This document shows positions 45,011 through 54,620 of a stretch of 64,000 bases of DNA, in pieces. This DNA is from Firmicutes bacterium CAG:882. Lineage in GTDB: Bacteria > Bacillota > Clostridia > Lachnospirales > Lachnospiraceae. The first letter of the stretch is position 1, and every line of letters begins with the position of its first letter. Below the pieces are notes generated by a model that did no database searches, had not been told where the DNA came from, and saw only the letters and a program-made list of their open reading frames with translations. The translations under genes and the position numbers were made by a program. The DNA lies in NCBI GenBank assembly GCA_000435595.1, contig FR895437.1:21501-85500 (forward strand). Direction: 5' to 3'.

Positions 45011-45808
45011 TCATTTTCTGTGCAGCACCGCCGTCACAAGCTCCGGCGGATTATTGATTCTCACATTGATTGTGTGGGTTCCAAGCCCTCTTCCCAACAG
45101 CATCACACTGTCATCCTCATGAAATTCCCCTCCGTCATAATGCGGGAACAATCTGTAATCCGGATTTAATACCCCGCCCACAAGCGGAAGCCTTACAATT
45201 CCCCCGTGAACATGCCCTGAAAACACAAGGTCCGCCCCCCATGAGGCATACTGTTTAAAATACATCGGATTATGTGCTATAAGGATTCCAAAGCCCTCCG
45301 TTGCATCGCCTATAAGCCCGGATATATAATTATCCGGCATAGGCGGTCTGTTCCTTATGAGAAAGAAATCCCTGTCGATTTCAATTCCGTATATATGAAT
45401 CTTCTCATTGTTCTTCTTATAATCAATATGTGAATTGTTAAGTACCGTCACTCCCGCATTTTTAAGAGCCGCTATGAGGTTGTCATACCGGTCGCCGTAC
45501 TTTTCCGTATTAATCTTCACTCTTGTCTCATGATTTCCGTTGGCAAAAAATACGGGATATTTTTCCGCCATTCTCCCTAAAAGAGCCACAACCTCATTTG
45601 AGCCCTCCGAATGCTTTCTGGTGAGCAGGTCTCCCGCCACCATGACCATTTCCGGCTTCTGCTCATCCGTCATGTCATAGAGCCTGTCAAGAGATATTCC
45701 ATACACATTATCATGTAAGTCGCTTAACATAACCACCTTAGAGCCGTCAAAGCACGCCGGAAGCTTATCCGAATATATGTCATACACTGCATTTACAATT
45801 TTTTTCAT
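45011..45808 (-). CDS. Calcineurin-like metallophosphoesterase
   Basis: 265 residues: metal motifs VVMLSDLHDNVYG (DxH), VAGDLLTRKH (GDLL), FANGNHETR (GNHE), and FSGHVHGG (GHxH). Family related to YkuE/UDP-sugar hydrolases. Start ATG at 45808 five bases after AGGAGG; a GTG three bases earlier is an alternative. Substrate unknown. Confidence 0.9.
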   Translation of the reverse strand: MKKIVNAVYDIYSDKLPACFDGSKVVMLSDLHDNVYGISLDRLYDMTDEQKPEMVMVAGDLLTRKHSEGSNEVVALLGRMAEKYPVFFANGNHETRVKINTEKYGDRYDNLIAALKNAGVTVLNNSHIDYKKNNEKIHIYGIEIDRDFFLIRNRPPMPDNYISGLIGDATEGFGILIAHNPMYFKQYASWGADLVFSGHVHGGIVRLPLVGGVLNPDYRLFPHYDGGEFHEDDSVMLLGRGLGTHTINVRINNPPELVTAVLHRK

Positions 45809-45839
45809 CACTGCCTCCTGACCCGGTGTGAAATTTCAG

Positions 45840-45868
45840 TTGTCAATTTTCCCCTGTTCGCATATACT
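45840..45868 (+). promoter_or_regulatory. Promoter of the yihY-like gene
   Basis: TTGTCA (45840-45845), 17 bases, TATACT (45863-45868), 38 bases before the start. Confidence 0.7.
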
Positions 45869-45906
45869 ATGTACAGAATGTTTTTTGGAAAAGGAACCAC
45901 ACCTAT

Positions 45907-46722
45907 ATGATGAAGCTGATTTTAATGATAGCAGAAATTGTTGCAAAAGTGAAGAAGGACAAGGTAAATATGTATTCCGCCCAGTCCTCCTTCTTTATTA
46001 TTGTGAGCTTTTTCCCTTTTATAATGCTGCTTTTGTGTATTCTTAACTACACCAACATTACGGAAAGCTATCTGCTCACTCTTGTATATGAGCTGCTGCC
46101 CGCTAAGACACAGCCGCTCATCATTTCCATAATGGATGAAATTTATCAAAGTTCTTCCTTCACACTCCTGTCGGTAACGGCAGTATCCGCCATATGGGCC
46201 GCTGGAAAGGGCTTTGTGTCCATAATTCAGGGACTCAATGATGTGTACGATACCGGCGGTGAATCCCGAAACTACTTCATACTTCGTTTTCATGCTATGT
46301 TATATACCATCGCACTCATTGTGGTTATTATTTTTTCACTTGTGCTCATGGTATTCGGCAACCGTCTTCTTGACATCATAAGCCTGCACTGGCCTCTCGT
46401 CGGCTCGGCAATACATTTCGTGCTGCGCTTCAGATTTATTATATTTATCGGAGTGCTCACATTGTTCTCACTGGTTCTTTATATAGTGGTTCCCAACCGC
46501 AAATCGGGAATTAAGCATGAGATTCCCGGAGCAGTTTTCACTGCTCTCGGCTGGAGCATATTTTCGTATGTATTTTCTATATATGTGGATATGTCCACAG
46601 GCTTTGCAATTACATACGGAAGCCTTGCAACGCTCGTGTTCATCATGCTTTGGCTGTATGCCTGCATGAATGTGCTCTTCATAGGAGCAGAAATCAATGC
46701 ACATTTTCAAGGCATCCGTTAG
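45907..46722 (+). CDS. YihY/virulence factor BrkB family membrane protein
   Basis: 271 residues, six membrane segments. YSAQSSFFIIVSFFPFIML near residue 23, SAIWAAGKGFVSIIQGLNDVY near residue 97, and the C-terminal SLATLVFIMLWLYACMNVLFIGAEIN motif are the family hallmarks. Once called RNase BN in error; probably an inner-membrane transporter. Convergent with the SpoIID-like gene: their ends are 11 bases apart. Confidence 0.92.
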   Translation: MMKLILMIAEIVAKVKKDKVNMYSAQSSFFIIVSFFPFIMLLLCILNYTNITESYLLTLVYELLPAKTQPLIISIMDEIYQSSSFTLLSVTAVSAIWAAGKGFVSIIQGLNDVYDTGGESRNYFILRFHAMLYTIALIVVIIFSLVLMVFGNRLLDIISLHWPLVGSAIHFVLRFRFIIFIGVLTLFSLVLYIVVPNRKSGIKHEIPGAVFTALGWSIFSYVFSIYVDMSTGFAITYGSLATLVFIMLWLYACMNVLFIGAEINAHFQGIR

Positions 46723-46733
46723 ACCTCCTGAGA

Positions 46734-49097
46734 CTAATAAATGTTTACAATGTCAACATTGTTATAGAAGAACTCCAATATATCATCATATCTCATCCCC
46801 TGCTTAACCATCGCGGATACCGCATTCTGGCTCATTCCTATGCCATGCCCGTATCCGCCTCCGGTTATGCGGTACCCAGTCACAGCCCCATCCTCATACA
46901 GCTCTTCAATATATATGTATGCACTCGGAAGAAATTCAAAAGTCGTGTCCGTCTGCGTATGTGTTGTAATCTTTTCATCTCCCGGACCTAACACATATCT
47001 TATGTTGAGTTCTCCACAGACCATCGCATCCCCGGCAGTTCCATGTATTATAAGCTTCCTGACAGCTCCCGAAGTCGTGCGCTCCGCCGTCTCAAAAGAC
47101 AATACCCCGCCTATGTACGGCTTCTCCGCCGAAAGATACTCTCCTTGCTCATTCCTCATCAGGATATTTGCCGAATCACTGTTTCTTCGTATTTTCAGAT
47201 ATTCATTGATTCGTTCACTAAGCTTTTCCCTGTCAAGCTCCACATACCATCTGTAGAACGGAAACTCATAGTCATAGTCGCTCTCATCCGTATTTAATAT
47301 AAAGCTTTTAAAAGCCTCGTCATCCGACAGATCAAGGCTGACACCACTATTGTTCACAGTCTTTTCCCTGTAGATTCCCCCCTTTTCTCCTCCCCACAGA
47401 GACAAATCCGACATATAACCGCAAGAGGTTGAGTAATAGTATGCCGAAACGACTTCGCCCTCACTCTTCATAACCTGACCATAGGTCTCCTTCACCGCCT
47501 GTGTGGAATCAGGCTGTGCTTTTATATTGTTGTAGACCTGATATCCCACACTGTCATCAACATGTGCTCCGTAATTGCGATAGGAATTATCCAGAATATG
47601 CCTGTAGGCATAACTCCTCGCACATACCGCCTGAACCTTAAGAGCCTCCACGCCAAAGCCCACCGGCATCTCGCTCGGCACCACATGATAGAGATATTCC
47701 TCAAGAGGCAGTTCATTTATCATGACAAGCTTATCATTCTCGCATGCAATCTCAAGACTGCCGTAATAGTAAGGATTGCCGTAAGAACGCTCTATGCTGA
47801 GCACCGTAATCGGATTGTTAAGCCCATCAGCCTCAAGAATTATCCTCCCCTCCGACATATACTCACTGTCAGGGTACACATCCAGAAGCTCTCCTGCTGC
47901 CACTTTTATAACTTCATTCCCCTTCTTTATGGTAAATCCCTCATCCGATGTGAGCGTGATTCTGTCATGCAGAACCGAAGTATATCCCGTAGTCATAAGC
48001 AGAACTCTTATATCATCCGCCTTCAATTCCCTCTTTATCACTGCCGCGCATATCCTGCCGTCAGCCACTACAAAGTCAGCAAGGTCATATCCGACAAGAA
48101 TGTCCTTTATTGCTTTCTCCTCAAGCTCTCCATAGCACTTATACACGCGGAAATTGTCATCAAGCTCAACGTTGCCATAGCCGTACAGCTCTATCTCGTC
48201 ATCGCTTAGTCTTAACACTTTCCCGCTTATCGTGTCCTTCTTTACGGTTAACTGCTTCACCCTGCCATCCGACAACCCGATATCAGCTATTGTATCCGTA
48301 AAATTCTCCAAGAGCCCTGACACCTCATATTCGCGGTACACACCGGATATATATACTTTCAGTACATTCTCATGTGCCTGCGTTATCCACACATTGTTAT
48401 ATACAACATCACTGTCCACAACGGCAAGAACTGCTATTATCTGACTGCCTCTCGCATATACACACACCTTTTTGTCTGCATACGAATCCATAGACAGACC
48501 TTCAAAGCTAAAGGTTCCCTCAAGTGCAACACAATTCCATCTTCCATACTCGCGAATCTGCTTTGCAGACATATTGGCAGGAGTTCCCACTATCGTAATT
48601 TCCCTTCTTGTCACCCCTCCGGCATCCCCGTTTAAAAGCACCAGATAATCATAAATCTTCGCAAACGTCTCACGCTTTACCTTTTTATCCCCCTTGCCCT
48701 TGTCGAGCTTAATTCCCGTGTAATCGCTTATCTCACCGACATCCCATCCCTCTGCAGTAAGTATGTTTCTTAGCTGAGAGTATGTGATTGCCGAATACGC
48801 ATACTCAGGCTCTGTATAATTCCCGCCATCCCAAATTACTCTTCCTGTATCATTCAGATGACTCATGTATTTTACATACCATTTTGCACTGTCCTGCTGC
48901 ACATCCGCCGGACTGTCAGTGCCAAGCAGCACAAGCATTCTTGATGCCAACGCCCTGCTGATATAATTTTCGTTTTCTTTAACCTGTCCTCTTATCGCTA
49001 TAATAAACACTGCAATTATCACTGCCGCCACTGCTGCAATGAATATATTTCTTGTCCCACGCACATTTCTTTTCTTTCTTCTTATTTCCCTCTCCAT
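46734..49097 (-). CDS. Long SpoIID/LytB-domain protein
   Basis: 787 residues. Short basic head, membrane anchor (about 15-40), a long N-terminal extracytosolic part of unknown fold (about 45-440), then the SpoIID/LytB lytic-transglycosylase domain: MINELPLEEYLYHV, VPSEMPVGFGVEALKVQ with the catalytic glutamate (about residue 476), ARSYAYRHIL and GGYGHGIGMSQNA near the end. SpoIID itself is about 340 residues, so more than half is extra. Degrades denuded peptidoglycan strands. Start ATG after GGGGGAGGAACGGCT. Confidence 0.88.
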   Translation of the reverse strand: MEREIRRKKRNVRGTRNIFIAAVAAVIIAVFIIAIRGQVKENENYISRALASRMLVLLGTDSPADVQQDSAKWYVKYMSHLNDTGRVIWDGGNYTEPEYAYSAITYSQLRNILTAEGWDVGEISDYTGIKLDKGKGDKKVKRETFAKIYDYLVLLNGDAGGVTRREITIVGTPANMSAKQIREYGRWNCVALEGTFSFEGLSMDSYADKKVCVYARGSQIIAVLAVVDSDVVYNNVWITQAHENVLKVYISGVYREYEVSGLLENFTDTIADIGLSDGRVKQLTVKKDTISGKVLRLSDDEIELYGYGNVELDDNFRVYKCYGELEEKAIKDILVGYDLADFVVADGRICAAVIKRELKADDIRVLLMTTGYTSVLHDRITLTSDEGFTIKKGNEVIKVAAGELLDVYPDSEYMSEGRIILEADGLNNPITVLSIERSYGNPYYYGSLEIACENDKLVMINELPLEEYLYHVVPSEMPVGFGVEALKVQAVCARSYAYRHILDNSYRNYGAHVDDSVGYQVYNNIKAQPDSTQAVKETYGQVMKSEGEVVSAYYYSTSCGYMSDLSLWGGEKGGIYREKTVNNSGVSLDLSDDEAFKSFILNTDESDYDYEFPFYRWYVELDREKLSERINEYLKIRRNSDSANILMRNEQGEYLSAEKPYIGGVLSFETAERTTSGAVRKLIIHGTAGDAMVCGELNIRYVLGPGDEKITTHTQTDTTFEFLPSAYIYIEELYEDGAVTGYRITGGGYGHGIGMSQNAVSAMVKQGMRYDDILEFFYNNVDIVNIY

Positions 49098-49214
49098 AGC
49101 CGTTCCTCCCCCGGACATTCACGCATTCACACTGCCCTCCGTCCGCCATGTTCTATTGTATTATGCTTACCTCAAAATTAGCCCAACTATTTGTCCGGTA
49201 TATTTACCCCTAAC

Positions 49215-49242
49215 ACAAAAGCAGGCACCATCAGGTACCTGC
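49215..49242 (-). terminator. Rho-independent terminator after 6S RNA
   Basis: Minus strand GCAGGTACC (loop TGAT) GGTGCCTGC then TTTTGT. The stem is nine base pairs including one G-T. Between it and the SpoIID start there is about 118 bases without a promoter that I can defend. Confidence 0.75.
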
Positions 49243-49267
49243 TCTATTGAAAATTAATAAGTTCTCT

Positions 49268-49460
49268 TTTCTAATCCCAAAATGCCGTTTCCTACAGTTT
49301 TGACGCCCTAGCTTAAGCTAGGTGGGCAACCTCACATAAGCTTCAGCCATCCACTGCAAACGGAGGCTCGACATCCACTTATAAATATCGGAATCCCATG
49401 AACGTAAATGTAGGTTCAAAAAAGTAAGAGTATCGTACACCCCAGGACTCAAACCTATTA
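49268..49460 (-). ncRNA. ssrS: 6S RNA
   Basis: Gene-free stretch with the 6S layout. On the minus strand the 5' part reads CCTGGGGTGTACG and the 3' part GGAAACGGCATTTTGGG; CCTGGGGTG (49438-49446) pairs with CATTTTGGG (49276-49284), the closing stem of G-U pairs, comparable to E. coli CTGAGATGTTCG / CGGCATCTCGG. Also present are GGTTGCCCACCT and GTAGGAAACGGC, known from Gram-positive 6S RNAs. A large unpaired middle lies between. Binds the housekeeping RNA polymerase holoenzyme in stationary phase. Ends are approximate; preceded by a -10 TATAAT (49473-49478) and followed by a terminator. Confidence 0.88.
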
Positions 49461-49472
49461 ATCTCTGTTACT

Positions 49473-49478
49473 ATTATA
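49473..49478 (-). promoter_or_regulatory. -10 box of the 6S RNA promoter
   Basis: Minus strand GATATAATAG; transcription would begin near 49466. The -35 (around GGTATA, 49496-49501) is poor. Confidence 0.55.
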
Positions 49479-49546
49479 TCTTGAACTGAATAAAGTATAC
49501 CATATCATGTCATAATTAGCAAGAAATTTTATCCGTAAAACACTCC

Positions 49547-51424
49547 TTATTTTAAATTCAAAATATAGTAAGTTATCTTGGCCGCAACCCCCGCTCTGCT
49601 CGTGTACGGACCATCTATCTCGTATATTTCGGCAAGCTCAGTCAGTGCATTCTCCGACGTGTTCCTGCACCAAGGTATCTCGACGTATATACACTTCTCA
49701 TCATGATTCCACATTTCAAGTTCCACCGAGTACAATATTCTCTTTACCGTGTAGAATCTGGTACCGTCTGCCTTCTCGCTGTAGGTTCTCATCCCTGTCT
49801 GTGAATCCCACACAAGCTCCTCGTTGGCGAGCTGATCCTCAATTCCCGGATTGAAGGATGACAGCACCACAAAATCATCTGTGAACTCCACATCAGCAAG
49901 CATCCTGTCAAATGCCTTGTCCATATACGCATACTGATAATTGTAGTAGCCGAAATCACCTATGTTAATATTCATTTCAGGCATCTTTTTCTTGTCCGCC
50001 GCTGTCCACACCATCGGAACAGCTCCCGTATTTACGCTTGTGAAAACCGCTCTCGAAAGTAAATCAACCGTGAGAAAACACTCTGTAACCGAAAGTGTTC
50101 CTATCACCGCCGCCGATACCGCAAAAAGCCATACCCTGTCTGCAGCCTCAATCACGACGGACATAGCCATGAACAGAAAAAGCACATCTGAGAGTATATT
50201 GTATCTCGGCTGTTTTGCCTCAAGAAAGAACAGCAAAAACATTGTATATACGGCATACTGTATCAATATGAATGAAAACACACGCATATTGGCACTTCTT
50301 CTTTTTCTAACCTTCGGAACAGCGAAAATAACCACCGTACATATCACGATAACTGCCACCCACACCCATGAAAAATTAAGTATAAAAAGCTGTCTCACCT
50401 TCAAAAGGAAATGTGTGCTGTTGAATTGGAAATTGAGATTTCCGCTTCCGCCGATTTTTAACACATCGATAATCCTGACACCACCCCACATCGGGATGTT
50501 GATTACCACGACGAACACTGCTATACATGACACAGCGAAAAGTACAAACAGCGTAACCTGCCATTTTTTAAGCTTCTTAAAAGAAGCTCTGATGCCTCCG
50601 CATCTTTTGACATAGTCAGCAATCTCATATACAACCGCAAAGAAAAGCACCGAAAACGCCATCATCGCTCCCGTCTCCTTGCATGTTCCAAGCATTATAA
50701 GCCAGAAAAACATAAGTATGTATTTCTTATAGAAGTAAGCGCACACCGTGAATATAAAAAGTATTGCCAACGGATATTCCATCTGAATCATCGCCGAAAG
50801 TCCAAAGTACATCGGCTGCATGGATATTATGAAGGCCGCTACGGCAAGAAAGTACACGTTCTTCTTTGGAAAAATCTTTCTTAGTATCTTAAAGAGACAT
50901 ACTGCAGCAGCGGCTCCCATAACCATGTACGCATACTGAAAGCCCATCCCTCCCGCAGTATCAAGAAGCTGACCGAGAAGCGACACAAATATAAAACCGT
51001 ATGCGATATGGCCAAATATAAATCCACTCTTATACCCGCCCGCAATTACATCCTCATGCAAGCCGGCTATCCTGTTTATTGCAGTAAAATACAGATCAGC
51101 ATCCGACTCCTGATATACTCCGAGCAGATTTATTCTCACCAGTATCTGGAATACGAATAAAGCCACGGAACACCAAAACACTGCATCAGGCTTTCTCATA
51201 CGTCCGAGCTTTACCACACATACTGCAGCAATAATTAAAAATGCCGCAAGCACAACCGCGCCGAATATTCCCCCCATTTTCACGACACCTCTCACGTTGT
51301 CGCTCCAGCCCGCATAGAACCTCGAATGCGGTGCAATAAAAAATAACCACTCAAACAGTGCCGCGATAACGGCAAGCTGAGCCGACACGCTATACATTAT
51401 TTCTAATCTGCGATTCTTTTTCAT
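49547..51424 (-). CDS. Polytopic membrane protein, GT39/PMT-like
   Basis: 625 residues with about twelve hydrophobic segments and a C-terminal extracytosolic soluble part (about 470-625). After the first segments come VRINLLGVYQESDADLYFTA, a loop with an Asp pattern after the first helix pair as in GT-C glycosyltransferases, and NIPMWGGVRII. Probably a GT-C enzyme using lipid-linked sugar on outer-face glycans or proteins; not proven. Start ATG after GGGAG, with a TTG three bases earlier. Next to a GT8-like gene. Confidence 0.65.
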   Translation of the reverse strand: MKKNRRLEIMYSVSAQLAVIAALFEWLFFIAPHSRFYAGWSDNVRGVVKMGGIFGAVVLAAFLIIAAVCVVKLGRMRKPDAVFWCSVALFVFQILVRINLLGVYQESDADLYFTAINRIAGLHEDVIAGGYKSGFIFGHIAYGFIFVSLLGQLLDTAGGMGFQYAYMVMGAAAAVCLFKILRKIFPKKNVYFLAVAAFIISMQPMYFGLSAMIQMEYPLAILFIFTVCAYFYKKYILMFFWLIMLGTCKETGAMMAFSVLFFAVVYEIADYVKRCGGIRASFKKLKKWQVTLFVLFAVSCIAVFVVVINIPMWGGVRIIDVLKIGGSGNLNFQFNSTHFLLKVRQLFILNFSWVWVAVIVICTVVIFAVPKVRKRRSANMRVFSFILIQYAVYTMFLLFFLEAKQPRYNILSDVLFLFMAMSVVIEAADRVWLFAVSAAVIGTLSVTECFLTVDLLSRAVFTSVNTGAVPMVWTAADKKKMPEMNINIGDFGYYNYQYAYMDKAFDRMLADVEFTDDFVVLSSFNPGIEDQLANEELVWDSQTGMRTYSEKADGTRFYTVKRILYSVELEMWNHDEKCIYVEIPWCRNTSENALTELAEIYEIDGPYTSRAGVAAKITYYILNLK

Positions 51425-51497
51425 CAATATGTTTTTCTCCCGCTTTGAAACATTTTATACCTTTAACCAAAAAAAGCACTCACTTTACCACCATCGC

Positions 51498-52448
51498 CTA
51501 TCTTCTATGTCTTTTAATAAAATTTTCAAGCTTAATCGGGTAATCCGATAAAACAATCGGTCTTTTCGGTTTTCCAAAGCCCATCATGGCGGCAGCTTTT
51601 TTCTTTTCCGGGAATTTTCCATGTCTGCAAAAGTAATGATATAATTTAATCATTCCACGCTTCTTCTCCGCAGGAAGATGCCACAGGCATACCGGATTGT
51701 TTTTCCAGTTGGATGAAACCAGAAAAAATGACGGAATTGTCCAGTATCTGAACAGATATGGTGCAGCCTCCCTTACACTTACAAGCGATGCAGCAATCGA
51801 AAGAATAAATTCATCTCCCAGATTATCTATTTTCTTTTCCATTATTTCTTCGTATGTTTTCGCATAAATGTCATGACAGTTATACAAAAATCCTTTGAGC
51901 GCAGCTTTCGTTCCTCCGATAAGCTCGCCACCATAATGTACTATATTCCTCCTCTCCGAAAAATACGGTTCTGTCATATTTATAATGTCCTGCCGGTCTT
52001 TATGGCTTAGTCTGTGACCTACATTGTAAAGCATTATGCCTGATTGCATTTCATCCCACATATCCTCAAGCCCATCAACGCAATACACATCCGTATCCAA
52101 ATTGATATACATATCGTAATCCAATTCATTTACAACATATTCCAGTGCACACAATTTATAATATGCCAGTCTCCACAAAGCCTTTGTCGAATATATGTAC
52201 TTGTCGAATGGTATTTTTTGTATTTTTATTCCTGCATCGGTAAATTGACTTTTAAGCCTCTCGTTCATATCATAATTAGTCACAACCATGACATCAATGT
52301 CATGGTTATGTTCAAGACATGATTTTAAACATACAAATGCATTCATATAATAATAATTCACCATCGTTTCATCTGCCTTGCCTGCAAGCTGCGGTGATGT
52401 ATAACTGCCACTATCATATGCAACTGCAACTGTAATCAATTTCCTCAT
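51498..52448 (-). CDS. GT8-like glycosyltransferase
   Basis: 316 residues, GT-A fold. VVTNYDMNERL early, YINLDTDVYCVDGL (DxD) near residue 117, and NLGDEFILSIAA and WHLPAEKKR later. Most like glycogenin/galactosyltransferase-type GT8 proteins, distantly. No signal peptide. Has a good promoter at 52582-52610 with a leader of about 125 nt. Start ATG after GGAGAAATATT. Confidence 0.65.
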   Translation of the reverse strand: MRKLITVAVAYDSGSYTSPQLAGKADETMVNYYYMNAFVCLKSCLEHNHDIDVMVVTNYDMNERLKSQFTDAGIKIQKIPFDKYIYSTKALWRLAYYKLCALEYVVNELDYDMYINLDTDVYCVDGLEDMWDEMQSGIMLYNVGHRLSHKDRQDIINMTEPYFSERRNIVHYGGELIGGTKAALKGFLYNCHDIYAKTYEEIMEKKIDNLGDEFILSIAASLVSVREAAPYLFRYWTIPSFFLVSSNWKNNPVCLWHLPAEKKRGMIKLYHYFCRHGKFPEKKKAAAMMGFGKPKRPIVLSDYPIKLENFIKRHRR

Positions 52449-52581
52449 AATATTTCTCCATTTTTATTTTATTGTAACTGTTCAGAGCATATATATCTTG
52501 AATTCAACACCTCTATTGCCATATCCGTATCACTGTACACCATGAAACATAATCTGTTCCCTTATAGTAAGGATTCATTTA

Positions 52582-52610
52582 AGGATATCATAGAACACAC
52601 ACTTTGTCAA
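52582..52610 (-). promoter_or_regulatory. Promoter of the GT8-like gene
   Basis: Minus strand TTGACA (52605-52610), 17 bases, TATCCT (52582-52587), placed just after the lipoprotein gene's stop. Confidence 0.6.
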
Positions 52611-52611
52611 A

Positions 52612-54450
52612 CTATTCGCTCTCCGCATAAACCTCGACAGAGTCAACTACACAGCCTTCATCATTGAAGGAAAAATATATCTCACACCGGCATTCATCCA
52701 TAATATATATAAGCTTAAGCCTGTCATCATCCGTAATATCACAATGATAAGATGCTTTTTTTTCAAACCTTACGCACTCCCTCTCCGCTCCGGGAATACT
52801 TATGCTTTTGCTTATGCCTGATGCCCTGTAGAACTCATTTACGGCTTCATATATTTCTTTGCCGTATTCATAAAAGAAAACCATAACATAACATATATCC
52901 TCCGACTCATCGTCTTTTTGCTGATATATGTTATAGAATGGCGATATGCTTTTCATATTGTAGATATCCCCTACGAAAATACAGTCATTTCCATCGCTGT
53001 CCGTTACCTGTATGATAAGCTCATCCACTCCGTCCCCTGTCAGATCACGATACCATCTTTTTACACCGGAGCCTCCGTTTTCAGGCGTTGCATAGAGTGC
53101 CGCATTGATAGCAAAGAAAGTGCCTTTATCCGTATCCAGCACATACGAATATGTACCGTTATATTGATTATACAATATAACATCTTCACACTCCATGAAC
53201 ACATCATAGGTATCCGTCTCCTCATCATACAGATAGTATGTTCCGCTATCTGAATTATTCTTCGCCCTTGCATATTTTTCAATAGTGTTCACATAAAAAT
53301 TACCGACCTCTACCTCCCCTATATTAAAACGCTCCTCAATATCATCCGCAAGCTCTACTATGGCAATGCACTCCTCCTCACTGTATGGCACATTATCGAC
53401 ATAAATATAGAGAGAATTGTCATAATATCCTCGGTCATCATACCAATAAAGAACATATAAAAAATCTACACCGGCTTCAGCTATGTACCTGTGGACATCA
53501 TACAGCATCTTATCATCCCCGAGTTCATATTCATACTGTATATCATAATTTGACTGTTCCGCTGCAAGCTCATTCATATATGTATTAATTTCCTCAAAGC
53601 TGCCATAACGCTCATCAGGCACCATGACAGCCTGTGCCGTTCCTCCGGTATATGTCACATACTCACTGACACTGTATGTTCCGCTTAAATCACTTCCAAA
53701 CACATAGCTATAGCATATTGCCGTTCTTCCTTCATACTCCGTGAGTTTTATAAAGCGCGGACTCTTGTGCTCAACGGTTGTCCCCTGCATAAAACCGTAT
53801 CCCATATCCATATCCTTCAGAGTACCCCATATTGTATGTGAAAAATCAACAGCCTCGCAACTTATCCTTGCCCTTGTCAAGTCTCTTTCTATAACAAAAT
53901 CACGTCCATTTTCCTTCTGTTCAAGAGGGAATTCAGCATATCCGCCATCCTTATATGCATACACATACGCTGTTGAAGAACCCGGATTGTCAGCTCCCAC
54001 ATGGCCTGTCAAAAACACAAGTTCATCCACACCGTCACCATTCAAATCACATGTTATCAGCTCACTGCCTGTGCCTATACCAACAGAAGCAGAACCCAGA
54101 TACAGCTTGCCACAGGATGACAAATTGACATAATAGTCCCAGTCCGTCTGCCCCATATGTCCCATCCGATACACCTCATCCAAAATGCCATCCCCGTCAT
54201 AATCCGCTGCCTTCTCGTCAATCGTCACCAGATATGCTTCCTCCGTCTCACCGTCATAGCCCTCAACAGTCTCAATGACCACACTGTCTGTGATGTTCTC
54301 CGTCACGCTCTCCGACTGCATTTCACCACTCAAATCAACAGCATCCGACTGTATTGTATCCTCGCCAACGGCATCCTTACCTGCACACGCGGTAAGAAAA
54401 AGCATACCCGCCACTACAATAATAACATTTTTAAAAATTTTATACCCCAT
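52612..54450 (-). CDS. Large lipoprotein with EF-hand/FG-GAP-like repeats
   Basis: 612 residues from the ATG at 54450 (GGGAGG seven bases before; in-frame codons to 54501 lack a site). Signal peptide with lipobox LTAC (Cys about residue 22). The body carries three short calcium-type loops: DYDGDGILDE, DLNGDGVDEL and DLTGDGVDEL, as in VCBS/FG-GAP repeat proteins, plus a ADDIEERFNIGEV segment. No enzyme motif. A cell-surface protein of unknown role. Confidence 0.75.
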   Translation of the reverse strand: MGYKIFKNVIIVVAGMLFLTACAGKDAVGEDTIQSDAVDLSGEMQSESVTENITDSVVIETVEGYDGETEEAYLVTIDEKAADYDGDGILDEVYRMGHMGQTDWDYYVNLSSCGKLYLGSASVGIGTGSELITCDLNGDGVDELVFLTGHVGADNPGSSTAYVYAYKDGGYAEFPLEQKENGRDFVIERDLTRARISCEAVDFSHTIWGTLKDMDMGYGFMQGTTVEHKSPRFIKLTEYEGRTAICYSYVFGSDLSGTYSVSEYVTYTGGTAQAVMVPDERYGSFEEINTYMNELAAEQSNYDIQYEYELGDDKMLYDVHRYIAEAGVDFLYVLYWYDDRGYYDNSLYIYVDNVPYSEEECIAIVELADDIEERFNIGEVEVGNFYVNTIEKYARAKNNSDSGTYYLYDEETDTYDVFMECEDVILYNQYNGTYSYVLDTDKGTFFAINAALYATPENGGSGVKRWYRDLTGDGVDELIIQVTDSDGNDCIFVGDIYNMKSISPFYNIYQQKDDESEDICYVMVFFYEYGKEIYEAVNEFYRASGISKSISIPGAERECVRFEKKASYHCDITDDDRLKLIYIMDECRCEIYFSFNDEGCVVDSVEVYAESE

Positions 54451-54546
54451 ACAACGCCTCCCGAACATATTGATAATCATGTCATGCCTTAAAAATATCA
54501 TAGCACAACCTCTGCCGGAAGTTGTTACATTTTTCTAACATTTCGC

Positions 54547-54577
54547 AAAAAAACCGGATGCGGAAATCCGCATCCGG
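54547..54577 (-). terminator. Rho-independent terminator after pckA
   Basis: Minus strand CCGGATGCGG ATTT CCGCATCCGG (54554-54577) then TTTTTTT. Ten-base-pair GC-rich stem; strong. Confidence 0.95.
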
Positions 54578-54620
54578 TCAGATTCAAATTAATCCTGTTC
54601 TGCTGAACCAATAATTCTGA

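Noticed and set aside
47562..48209. 215-residue plus-strand ORF opposite the SpoIID-like gene
   Set aside because: Shadow of the long minus-strand frame; composition unlike real proteins here.
49962..50615. 217-residue plus-strand ORF
   Set aside because: Lies antisense within the 625-residue membrane-protein gene and has no ribosome site or recognised motif.
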